DNA of 64,000 nt from Ancylostoma caninum (lineage: Eukaryota; Nematoda; Chromadorea; Rhabditida; Ancylostomatidae). The notes below the pieces were generated by a model that saw only the letters and a program-made list of their open reading frames with translations, had not been told where the DNA came from and did no database searches. The DNA lies in contig JBAJFG010000636.1 in NCBI GenBank assembly GCA_037903475.1, forward strand, positions 1-64,000. Direction: 5' to 3'. Numbering within the stretch: the first letter of the stretch is position 1; each line of letters starts with the position of its first letter. Positions 1-10,699 of the stretch are shown here, in pieces. Made by a program: the position numbers and the translations under genes.

Positions 1-217
1 TGATTTCCATGTCTACTGGTAGTCTGGAACAACTACTGTGTACCTATTCTTTTCATCTACTTCTTAAATATGTTTTCCATCAAATTTTTCTTGTGTTCCA
101 GTATGAAACTAATGCAGTAGGCTGTAAGGTAATCAGCGGCATTTCGATCGATGATCTTGGATCAGAATGATCGAGAGAAGCGGCCAATTATGTTAACGCT
201 GCCTTAGTACAAGGTAC

Positions 218-273
218 CTTCTCCAAATTGGCAGCAGCTCGTGCAATGTCCCACTGGCAATGTTGTAGACTTC
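218..273 (-). pseudogene. Probable damaged remnant of exon 8 of SLC22 copy A
   Basis: On the minus strand this stretch reads EVYNIA in one frame and IARAAANLEK in another, followed by a gt donor. Together these resemble the segment after the PES motif in SLC22 proteins (copy B has EEAHRILHKAARLNK here). The two frames are separated by a direct GCAATGT repeat 14 bases apart (243-249 and 257-263), as a 14-bp tandem duplication would leave. The expected preceding PES-R-WLL coding part is absent. I infer exon decay; an undetected small exon or an assembly error is also possible. Confidence 0.45.
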
Positions 274-416
274 CGATGTTTATCAATCTAATGAAATTTT
301 GATTCTGAGCATTTTTGAAAGAACTATGTGCAACTGTCCCAAAACTTATACAACACACCTGATGCATGCACTTATCTCCAAAACTGTCCAAACTTCGAGT
401 TAAGTTATGCACTTAC

Positions 417-3347
417 CACCAATAAGATAGCATGATTAGAGAAGGTCCAACAATTGCCGCGTGAAGAATACGATAGTCATTTAACAAATATGCCATTCCA
501 TCGAGGATCAGCTAAATTCCTTCTTTCTGAGCTCTTGCCTTCTTATAACCAAAATAAGTAAGAAGTCTCAAGCAATCGTGCCTCTCCTATTGCGACGGCG
601 GTGGCAGCTCCGACTGCCACGATCCTCCTGTAGTGGGCACCAACTACTTCTGTTCCCAGTACAATTGCTATCGCATAGACTCCCGGGTGAGAAAGTCCAG
701 TTCCAGCCCTAAAAGTGACAATTCATAAATAAAAATCTGGGGAATATTCGCAAACAGATAAGGTGAACAAATTTACTTCAATATAGCGAAAAGCCACCAA
801 GTTGGTGCCACGGTCAACAATGCCCCACATATTATTTGGATGACGATAGCAATGAAGAGCACTTTTTTCCGTCCTATTCTGGAAGAACGCTACAGTAAAT
901 GCAGTGCAATCCATTATTGTTCTCACTCACTTGTCGCTCATGATGCCACAGAAGAATGAACCAATCATATGGCCGACGTAATACAGCGACTGAACAGTTC
1001 CTTTAATCCATGATCTACTGCCTTTTATGTTCCACTGAATGATAACGCTAAGTCATTTTCACATCTCCTTTGATAAACGTACTCTGTCAGAGGCGGAATA
1101 TCCCACAGTTGCACACGTATAATTTCCGGTGGTGTTCGCGCATCTGCAAAGCAACTTGATTCTTTACATCACTGACACAGCATATTGTTCATTGCCTATC
1201 GTTGTGCAGAGGTGGGCCAGAGTTCTATTAGGTTGAGGAATTATAAATGTCCGCTGCACTAGTTTCCCTTTCCTCCTATATTTTCCCCGCTGTCACTATT
1301 TTTGGCAGGAAATGTGTATTCATGTGAAAGAGTGCTCCATGGCGCTTCAGAAAATGTATGAGTTGTTTGTTATTCTCCAATGTTTTACTTTTGAAAAATT
1401 ATTTTTAACTGGTAGCGCACTTACTCGAGGCGGACGTAGTAAGTGCGCGAGCTGCTATTGGCCGAATCCTTCTCTGCCATGTAAAGAGTCGCCACTCTTT
1501 GAAAACGTTATAATGTCAGATAATAGAAGAGTGTGCCTTGAACATGCAGACAAAAAACCATTCCTGCTCAGCGACGCACAGCGGCCTGTTCCGACACGTA
1601 AACCTGACAGTCACGAATGGAAGATGACACTGCGTTTGAGGTAAGATATTAAAGGAACGCCCCATTCAAGGATGATGAGTAGTAGTCACAAGTTTAGCGC
1701 TGATCCCTCTGCGCAATATTAGGACCGCTTGGACCGATAACTCCATCGTCATGGTATTAGAACAGCGGCTACAAAACTCATCCGCGACAAGGTCAGAACG
1801 ACACATCGTGAAAATGACCTAGAAGAGAACCAAAAAATAAGGATGGGATGCCCTTCCCCACCCGCCTCCTAGTCCAGGATTGGCGCTATCAGGCTGGCAC
1901 CTGTTCCTTCCGATGCAGCATTCATTGAAGTAGAAGAATTTTAAAAACTGCGGTGGAGCTAAAAATTGGGTGCGTCGCTACGGTGTCTCGAAGTGCTGCG
2001 ATTTTGTCACGGACGGCACTCGTTCATTTCGTGGAGGAAGTAGAAGAGTCATGTAACAATTTGGGAAATACCCCTTGGATGGAGCTCTTGCAATATTGTC
2101 GTGGTAGTGTTTTAAACTTGAAGGTCAAACAAACATTTATAATTCCTCAACCTAATATAATTGGCTAGTTGGACGTACTCTCCAATCGCTGAGCTCGACC
2201 ACACGGCTTTAGTAGGCATGTTGCCCCACACCTCACTCTGCGGCTTCCTCATCTCAGACGATCTGTAGATTTGAGATGCATGTCATTTCGGCTCCAATTC
2301 CCAGGGCGGGTGGGGTGAAGATGTTATTTGAGTGCTGTTTGATTGTTATTCGGATGCTATTCAGTAGCTATTTGTTGATTATTGTTACGATGATTGTTGT
2401 TTGTCATAAGGGACTGAATAGCAATAGAATGGCAACTGAACACTAACTGAATGGCATACGAACCTCTACCGGATAGCACCCCGAGCATAGTAGGGTCACA
2501 TGCACTGGACCCTCCCTTTGTGCATTTTTGTCATGTCAGCATGAACAACACGCAATTTTATGTATTCTAAACAGGCAAATTTCTCGCTTTTTCTTGTAGC
2601 TTTTTTTTCGATGCCAAGCGTTGGCGTCGCGTTGGAAACGGACGTAATTTTTCGATGCCAAGCGTTGGCGTCGCGTTGAAAACGGACGTAACTTTTTCGA
2701 AGCCAAGCGTTGGCGTCGCGTTGAAAACGGACGTAATCAACTAATTAATTGTGCATGGGGATTGATTTGAATTTTTTGGCTTTCAACGAGAATGATAACA
2801 CCGAAACGTCAACCAAACAGGTGGCGTTAGCGTTTCTTTCAAGGCACAGCAAAAAACAAACATATTGGATTTGCTATAACTGAGCATTAGCCCATATTGT
2901 CACATTAATTTCAACATGTTCATTTAGGCTCCAGTAGCTTTCAACTTAGATTTGGAAGGAAGTGGTCTTTAGAACGTTTTCACTTCGACGAGAAACGAAT
3001 CATCTGCTATGTTAGGTAAATTTCTATCGAGCTGATTGTGGGCAAGTTCCTTTCTTACTTTTCTGCTGGAAGGGCTGCAAACGTCCAACTCATTACGTGC
3101 ATAGCGACGAAAACGCTCGGCAGCCATACCAATAATAGCTGCATGAATTGGTACCTGAAGATATCGTGCAGTTAGCTCGTTCAGCGCGTATTGAGATATG
3201 GGTTTACCTTCCAAAATGCCCAAGATGGTGCACCAGGAACTCATCAAACGAAATTCCCTTCTGTTGTTCGGCAATTTGAACAGAATTGGTTTCCAGAATA
3301 TCCGTTCGTTTCGGGGCAACTCGATCGCTTCGGATGCTCCCCATCAT
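417..3347 (-). CDS. SLC22-family organic ion transporter, tandem copy A (partial or decayed at 3' end)
   Basis: Major facilitator of the SLC22 (organic cation/anion) type, expected in the plasma membrane. Seven exons join in phase: 3208-3347, 3059-3154, 1083-1143, 931-1034, 777-878, 582-708 and 417-511. Visible landmarks are the N-terminal SFDEFLVHHLGHFGRYQ, the first membrane helix, an extracellular loop with two Cys and NTT/NYT sites, SRSWIKGTVQSLYYVGHMIG, the MFS loop SDKIGRKK, and GTGLSHPGVYAIAIVLGTE. Exon sizes 3-7 are identical to copy B (61, 104, 102, 127, 95 nt), which shows a tandem duplication. The start at 3347 is chosen because tttcag lies two bases upstream; an in-frame ATG at 3359 lies beyond that acceptor. 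The exon-6 donor is GC rather than GT. The exon carrying the PES-R-WLL motif was not found intact to the left, so the gene either continues past the window after a long intron or is truncated. Substrate cannot be read from sequence. Confidence 0.85.
1144..3058. other. Expanded intron 2 of SLC22 copy A, filled with repeats
   Basis: The matching intron of copy B is about 149 bases; here it is about 1.9 kb. It holds an imperfect inverted repeat (about 1850-1885 against 2291-2322, with a CCCCACCCGCC core) and a three-copy minisatellite at 2603-2737. Open frames in it show no recognisable protein. Confidence 0.6.
2603..2737. repeat. Three-copy 45-bp tandem repeat
   Basis: Three consecutive units start near 2603, 2648 and 2693. 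Each contains GCCAAGCGTTGGCGTCGCGTT followed by an A-rich piece and GGACGTAA. GCCAA-CG-TTGGC inside each unit is itself a short palindrome. Copies differ at only a few positions, so the expansion is recent. Confidence 0.9.
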
Positions 3348-3349
3348 TC

Positions 3350-3355
3350 CTGAAA
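3350..3355 (-). promoter_or_regulatory. Trans-splice-like acceptor before SLC22 copy A
   Basis: The minus strand reads tttcag here, then ga, then ATGATG. This is a consensus nematode acceptor with no upstream coding exon, so a spliced leader is the likely partner. It decides the start at 3347. Confidence 0.5.
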
Positions 3356-3714
3356 TCATGGAAGAATGGAGGATGAATAAATCACTTTGGATCCCATGGT
3401 ATGACAAATTGTTCAGACATGCAAAGATGGAAAAGGACTGCATGAGTCTTCATTGAAATGGAATCCAATTGATAAAGTGGTTTTTTGTCGTGTGACGACG
3501 AAGCGTTTGCAATTTCAACGCTATTTTGAGGTTGTGATGTTCAACATGAGAGGAATATCAATCGAAATATCTTTTGCTCAACGGGGGTTGTTACTTATCT
3601 ATCTTGAGAAAAGACCCAGCACGTGTAAAAGGGAAACGGTGAAAATGTCGAACGGTGTTAATTCGACTAGCGTTTCACCGGCAGTGAAACAGCTCTTAAC
3701 ATGCACGCAATCAC

Positions 3715-3880
3715 ACATATAGGAAACTCCACACGTACGCAGACAAGAGACGGGATCGCGGCGCGGTTCTCATGGACAGAGACGCAGGCCCACACTATGC
3801 TGAGCTCCCGTGATTCTGCCCAAGAGAGCCACGTCGCGGTCCTGACTCTTGACTGCGTCCGTTTGGAGTTTTCTGTAAAT
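3715..3880. mobile_element. 166-bp palindromic MITE, copy 1
   Basis: The two halves are reverse complements around a short centre, each arm running from ACATATAGGAAA through a GACAAGAG block to GCGCGGTTCTC. A second 166-bp copy in the opposite orientation lies at 15754-15919. No coding capacity. A non-autonomous inverted-repeat transposon is inferred; the target duplication is not clear. Confidence 0.75.
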
Positions 3881-4053
3881 AAAGGTTCTGAGCCGGAATG
3901 CCTGTGCAAAAGGAGACCACCTGTCAGCGACGGGGCACATTATTTCCGTTATATGCCGAGTGAGGAGAGAAATATAAAGGAGGGGCTGGGAAATCACCGC
4001 TAAAGAGATTGAATAAGCATGACAGAACAGTGATGAATGGTTCCTTCCACCTA

Positions 4054-4302
4054 CAGTGGACGTCAGTGGCGTTGGCCCATCCGCGGCCTCGAAAAGGACG
4101 TCGCGCAGCCGCGCCGCGCTCGCTGTAACCGATGTGTTCTGCTGCTGTTATGCTATTTCTAGCAGTTTTTCCACCCAATTTTAAGGCTGCCTATAAATAG
4201 CATTCCGGCGGCAGGCGACACCGATCCCGGTGCGCGCGATTACGTGGTTGCGCTGCGTCCATCTCGAGGCCGCGGATGGGCCACCGCCATTGCCGTCCAC
4301 TG
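4054..4302. mobile_element. TA-flanked palindromic MITE (Tc1/mariner-like)
   Basis: The element begins CAGTGGACG and ends CGTCCACTG, with TA directly outside each end (4052-4053 and 4303-4304). The arms share GGCCCATCCGCGGCCTCGA and its complement. TA duplication with CAGT-type ends is characteristic of the Tc1/mariner superfamily. At 249 bp it has no transposase and must be mobilised in trans. Confidence 0.75.
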
Positions 4303-7300
4303 TATGTGAAATTCCTTCGAAATAAAACAACATAGCACAAAGGGACACAGATGAATGTGTTTCAACTTTTGAACTCATCTCACTGACACAGACTTGAGAA
4401 AGGACATTTTGAAAGTGGAGAGTGAAGAGACACAACCAAGAGATAAGCACGAAAAATTGGGTTACTAAATAGTGCGTGGCTGAACGGTTGTTCAATATCC
4501 GATCCTACCGCTTTCGTCTCGTTTATTAAGGAAAACCTTGAAAGCAAATCATTCTTTTCGTGAACATGTACAGTTGTGTTCAGGTTCATTTAATAATTAG
4601 CGTCGTTTCCTTCAAAATTTATCTGCGGAGTCGAAAGCTTCGTTAAACTCCCGCCTCTAAGTGCTGTTCTGTTGTGTTATTTGTTGAGAGATTGTGATTC
4701 GTTGTTAATGTAGTAATGTGTAGAACATTGTAGGCAGAAAGTGTACGAACAAATTTATTGAAGAAACGTCGAGTGGTCACAATCAGCTAAATTGATTACG
4801 ATTGATATCATATTAGAATTACTTGAAGAACAATGTAATTCTAAGTAGATAATATGTTAAAAATTAATATACGTGCATTCCTTATTATGCGTTTCTCGAA
4901 GAGGACATTTTGGAAATAGGATGCAACATTTGCTTACACTTTTGAGCTTGATGCTAGAATGCTGCTGGCGTTGCGAGATACCAGCAGATGTGGTGCCCAC
5001 GTTCTTGCCTCACCCGCATGTCATGAAGGAAAGAAGCTGAAGGGTTTTACGTTCAAGGGTCAAGAAGCTTTACGAGCAATTATACAACTTCTCTACTGAG
5101 GGAGCACGTAGGGTCTGATACGTAGGAGCGCCTCAATTAGCTTGCATTCCAGACATTATTTTACCTCGAAATTTTCAGTAATGCTTTCAGAAACCTCCGT
5201 ACAATTGTCATTGTTCAATTTTTACCTTCGTTTTGAAAGGTAACATTGTGCCTTTGTCACTTTGTTGTGAAAATAATTAAACGAATAAATAAGTAAATAA
5301 GTAGTTATAAACCAATAGATAAACAAGGAGTGAAACTTTGTGGAGTGAAGTATAGTGGCTGGTCCAGGGTAGAGAAATTTGACTGGCATATTCGCCGTTT
5401 ATTAGGTAGCTTCTGAGTGTAGGCTATTCTTGTCCCCCACCCTCATTCATCGCATCCATTGCACGCGATGAAATGTAAGCTCGGAGCGAAATCAGCGAAA
5501 GAATGCGACATTGGCTATAGACCGACCTCTTGCGCATGCTTTGATTGTCACGCAGGTGGGAACGATTTTTTTATATCAGTTCAATTTTTGCAATCGACAT
5601 ATTATTTTTTAATGGTATCAATAGAGGAGATCAGCTAATCGTTCAGAAAAAAAAAACTGTAGAAAGCTTAGCGAATAGTAGCTCGGATCTTGCTGGGGCT
5701 CGACGACATATGGAACGTGAACTTACATTCTCGAAGAGATAAAGGTGAATCTAAAGGCAGATTTCGGTTGATACCAAATCTCCATTTTTCTAAACTTCTT
5801 CTGTTATCACCAAAGCAAAGCAAATATGGGAGACATCACCCTATAAGGGACAACCTCGAAGGTACGTATACTAATCGCTTAGTGAGCTATAGAAAAGTAT
5901 AGCAATCGGTTTCACTTACAAGAGGCCGCAACGTCATGTGTGATAAGAAGAATGTGCTTTAGAAGATGGCAAACACTTCCAGGGTGGTAGCTCTATCAGA
6001 AAGACTCGAGGAGAAAAAAAAACTAGCAATGCTAGAAGCAACAAGACAGTCTGAGTACAAATCCCAAAGAACAGTTAATACTGAGCAACGTTTTTATTAG
6101 CAGTATTCTCTTCTCCTCATAGTGTTATGTGATACTCACGCTACACCTTCACAGTCATCATATTAGCAATGAGGAATAGATCAATTTTCAGATACATAAG
6201 TCTTAAATTGTTTGTTTTTTGAACCTTCTATCCCATTACCCATTCCATGCATCCTGTCTGTGATTTTGAGAGTTCTCTATCTTGCTGTGGATCTCTTTCC
6301 TCCTAAATCTATTTTTTTTTTACTAAAGTAGCATATTGTTATTTTCACGTTCGTTTTGTTTGACATTGTTGATTCTTCAAATGAAGCATTTCGAGGTCAT
6401 TCGTTAACGACGCTTTTTATAAATCTGATTCTGATGTATTGATAATATCTGAAAATAGACTCCTTGGCGATTGCTTTCCGAAAAATTATAACAATTTTAA
6501 AGAGCGACATAAAACCTAAAAAAAGTCACTATCTTTTTGTCGACATTTGTGGCAAGTATCTCTGTTGAAATTTCCAAAACCGAAATATAAAAGAAGGGCA
6601 CTGTACTGACTAAGATCCCTGATTCCATAAATAACTACAATTCCTAGTCGTAATAGCGAATCGATTATAAACGCTGTTCTTAGAGGCCTAGGCAGCTATG
6701 CGGGAAATCCGCACAACACATCACTATTTCAAGATAATAGCGAGTGAGTTAATTACTAAGACGCTTCTATAAAATATCGAAATTTTGTTCGCAGGAGCTG
6801 ATCTTCATGAGTGATCTATTCTGAAGATACGATCGCTTGCGAAGCCGTAGCGGGTTTCCACTGAAAGCTGTCCCACCGATTCAGTCTGAATGCTATTTCC
6901 TATATTTTTGTTTCGGTTGTCATAATATTAAAGTTTCCATCCATGTGTTCTGGCCTATAATTACCTCCCCATTTTGTTTCTCGCAAACGGTATTTCCGCG
7001 TAGAACACTAATTCTCGAGAAGAAGTTAATAGGATATGTCCCCAGATGTGAAGATTTCACTTTCTTCTCATAGCCTAGATCTAATCATTTCATTCTTGAA
7101 AGGAAGCTGCAACATTATGAAGTCCCTAATGCACTCTCTGAGAAGTGGAATCTGTGAGCCGAGAGATAAACTAATTATTTTGACCTAAACTGTCTTGCTT
7201 GTCACAAAGTGTTAAGAGATTGAGAAGAGGCCTAATATTACAAGTTGAAGTAAAATTCGTGGTTCTTCCCAAAAATTCTAGGCACATCGATCACTTTATC
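4303..7300. other. Intergenic region between the two SLC22 genes
   Basis: AT-rich, with many short open frames on both strands but none with recognisable protein character or linked splice signals. I see no gene. It should contain the promoter of copy A, but no specific element could be identified. Confidence 0.5.
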
Positions 7301-7301
7301 A

Positions 7302-7307
7302 TTTATT
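7302..7307 (-). terminator. Polyadenylation signal of SLC22 copy B
   Basis: AATAAA on the minus strand, eight bases after the stop codon. Such short 3' ends are common in nematodes. Confidence 0.55.
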
Positions 7308-7314
7308 CATCAGC

Positions 7315-10300
7315 TTATAACGTATATGCATAGTCCCGGTTCCGCCTTTGCGTGTTGCGGTACGAATGAAATTCCACTTCTGGCCTTTTGGTGGTTTTGC
7401 TGCTTTCCACATCAAAGATCGTCTCAGGTATTGGTCTACTCATAGTTTCCGGTAGGATTGCCATCGTCAGAATTGCCGCTATCAGAGCAAGCAGAGAGAA
7501 TGGAATCACCATGGATAGCTTCCCATAGGTATCTACCTGAAATAATGACTACAGTAATTTTTCGAAGCACCCCGTTATTTATGTTCATAGGGAGCTTTGC
7601 TCTGCCATAACTACCTTGCCGAGTGTATGATATTGTTCTCCATTACCTGCATACAAAACGATCGCGATAACATTTTCTAGTAAGCGCTTACATTTGTCAG
7701 TACAGTGTGTGAACCCCAAAAATGGTGATACCCCGTTCCGAGTTAGGTTTTTAGCAGAAGCTTCGGCTGCTATTCAACTCAGCGTGTATGAAAACACAAG
7801 GGCGCGGAATTTCACTCATAATTTGCTGGCGGTAAATCAGAGTACCGTAGAAGCAAGAATCGCTCTGCACGGCCAACAATCGGCGATGATCATTTCACTT
7901 GTTAGACTACGAGCAGGCTCCGTAGCCCTCCCTAAGCCAGTACTGCACAAGAAAAAGGGCATGCTGACAGTTTTGTTGTCTGCTGCTGGGTTAATCTCCT
8001 TAATTCTCGCTGTATAAATGAATAAATTTGGATAGAACTATTACGGCAACGAAATATTTTCAAGAAGATTATGATATGCTGAAATAAATCGAGATTTCAG
8101 CATAGGATATAGAGGTGTTTTGAGGAATAGACATGAGGTTTTTTGGACTGAACTCCTCCACAGAGCACTGAGGACGGCGAAGGTGCCAGAACCTGTGGTC
8201 GAATAAATCTATGGAAACTTCAGAGGTGATTCCCTTCACGATTTGTGGTTATTTTTTTGTTCAATTTTGTGCGCTGACCATGATGATAAAGAAGCAGAGC
8301 CACTACTGAGTAGAGAAGGTAAGATGGGCAAGTTGGAAGAACGCTCGATAGTTACGAAAAACACTGTGGGTGAATATTACTTGGTGGATATTAATGAACA
8401 TGTTTCGTGATAAATTTTGAAGGTTAAAAATTAATCTAAAAGGTTACTACCAGCCATAGTGCCAAGTATGAAGATGCAATAGAGCCTATACGTGCGAATG
8501 TGGAACAACATCCAACAGCAGTGTTACGAATCACTGTGGGAAACAGCTCGGACGTGTAGGTGTACAAAGCGGTGTAGGAAACAGTCACAGCACCCTTCGC
8601 GACCGCAATTTGTAGCATTCCCCAGCCAGATTGCACTGAAACAGATACTATGTGAAGATATGGGGTGTTGTTTAATTTCGTAGATTGCTAAGCATACTTG
8701 GATTGCGATTACCTAGTTGTCCTCTCCCGACAAATGCATTGATCTGTTGGATGTCTTGGAAGAACTAAGAAATATGCATTGTTTACCGTTGTCTCCGATG
8801 ATCCAGTTCAGAACAAGACATATTCCAGCAACTGATAAACTGATTGCAACAATCCAACGCCTTCCAATTCGGTCGATAAGTAAGAAGACGACGAAAATAG
8901 CTGGGATCTCAATAGCGGCACTGATAGCGAAATTGATGTATAAGCTGCCACCACCCAGATTGCTCTTCATCGTCAGACCATAGTACATCATACTATTGAC
9001 GGGCCTATATTTTGTTGAATTATCACGTTCATCAACATCATCTATCTATGGCAGGCTCACCATAGGAAGAAGCAAACGAGTGTTCTACTTCGCATTTTTG
9101 GAGTTCGAACAAGATCGGGTAGTCGAGCAGATGTGCATGCTTCGTCGTAATAGATTTCCACTTGCTCCCACCTTTGATAAAGCAGACTTGTCACCTTCAA
9201 TTTCAGCGGAATTTTTGTTCTAAGGTGACACTCACCACCTCTCTGGTATACGTCTTTTATTCAATCGAGCAGCCTTATGCAAAATCCTATGGGCTTCCTC
9301 GCAGCGGTCGTTGACCAGAAGCCAACGTATGCTCTCTGGCACCAACCTGGTGAGGATAATCCCTTTATCAACTCCAGTTGATTTAGCAATGCCTTACCAC
9401 CAGTATGAAAGGAAAACCAATGAAGGAAGTGCAATGGCAGCATGAAGAATCCGATAGTCGAATATTAGAAATGCCATTCCAACGAGGATAAGCTAAACAC
9501 GTTGGTTATTTAGCTATCGCAGTTCCGATACGGGGTTGTTAGGTGTTGACAGAGTGCTACAAACAAAATTAATAGGATTAAAATTTGTACCTCTCCTACT
9601 GCTCCAAAGGTGCCTCCTCCAACAGACGCAAGCTTTCTATACTTCGTTCCAAGAAGTTCGGTTCCTAACACAATGCACACAGTATAAATTCCTGGATGAG
9701 AAAGGCCAGTTCCACATCTATAATTGAACTTGTGCTGAAATCATTTCCAAAAAAAAACGTTTTTTTTTTTCGAAAAGGTGAAGGATCAAATGGTGATTTA
9801 CTTCAGAATGGCAAACATCCACCAGGTTGGTGCTACCGACAATAATATACCGCATGATATTTGTATCAAGATGGCGATGTAGAACACTTTCTTTCGGCCA
9901 ATCCTGAATAGTGACGGCCAACTGGAGCACAGTTTTTTTTTTGAATTGAACATTCTTACTTATCGCTCATAATTCCGCAGAATAACGAACCAATCATTTG
10001 ACCAATGTAGTATAGGGACTGAACAGTCGCCTTTATCCATGATCTATCACCTTGTAAGTCCCACTAAATGCACAACGCTTGGTTATTCTGTTTTATCTTC
10101 GTTGAGGTTCACAACTGCGCTTCGTGGTGCTAACACATACTCTGTCAACTGCCGAGTATCGAACCTTCGTACAGTTTTCCGACATTGTGCTGTTGGAACA
10201 TCTGCAAAGCAACATGGTTTGCCAGGAATATGCCACTGCTTACCTTTTTATGTAACTACTGCTCTTTAAGTTTATTCCTATACATGAAGGCTGGCAAGTA

Positions 10301-10629
10301 TTAAACGCAAGGATTTTCGTAGAGAGGATACCCGCTCTCACACCACTCACGAAGGATTGGCTACGAAAGTCCAACTCATTACATGCATAGAAACGAATAT
10401 ACTTGGCAAACATACTAAGAAGAACTGGAGCAGTTGGTATCTGAAAACAGTGGTAACTCAATTCCGTTTGTTTGAGAAACAATGCAACGTTGATTCACCT
10501 TCCAAAATGGCCGAGATGCTTTACAAGAAATTGATCAAGTGAGATTTTTTCCACCGTTTCAGCAAAGTGGACATGGACAGACTTCTTTGGTGATCGAATT
10601 TGTTCTGATGCGACTCTGTCGGAACTCAT
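7315..10629 (-). CDS. SLC22-family organic ion transporter, tandem copy B (complete)
   Basis: Complete 12-exon gene encoding 514 residues, the usual SLC22 size. Exons: 10499-10629, 10351-10440, 10141-10201, 9960-10063, 9802-9903, 9591-9717, 9398-9492, 9236-9346, 9061-9171, 8787-8992, 8451-8635 and 7315-7536; every junction keeps phase. Landmarks in order: SLDQFLVKHLGHFGRYQ, a first helix ending SMHVMSWTF, a Cys- and Asn-rich extracellular loop, SLYYIGQMIGSLFCGIMSDK with IGRKK, GTGLSHPGIY, VPESIRWLLVNDR, ARLPDLVRTPKMRSRT, MMYYGLTMKSNLGG, DRIGRRW, TSELFPTVIRNTAVG and ILPETMSRPIPET before a basic cytoplasmic tail. About twelve membrane segments are expected. AATAAA follows at 7302-7307. It lies about 4 kb upstream of copy A on the same strand and is clearly its paralogue. 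The 64-nt intron between exons 8 and 9 is the least certain junction. Substrate is unknown. Confidence 0.93.
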
Positions 10630-10699
10630 TCTGTTTATCATTCAGAAGTCATGAGTGAAGAAGACGTCGTGGAAAATATTATTAAGCATGTGACAATTG

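Noticed and set aside
1312..1644. 110-codon plus-strand frame within the first SLC22 gene
   Set aside because: It lies in the repeat-filled intron 2 on the opposite strand and shows no domain.
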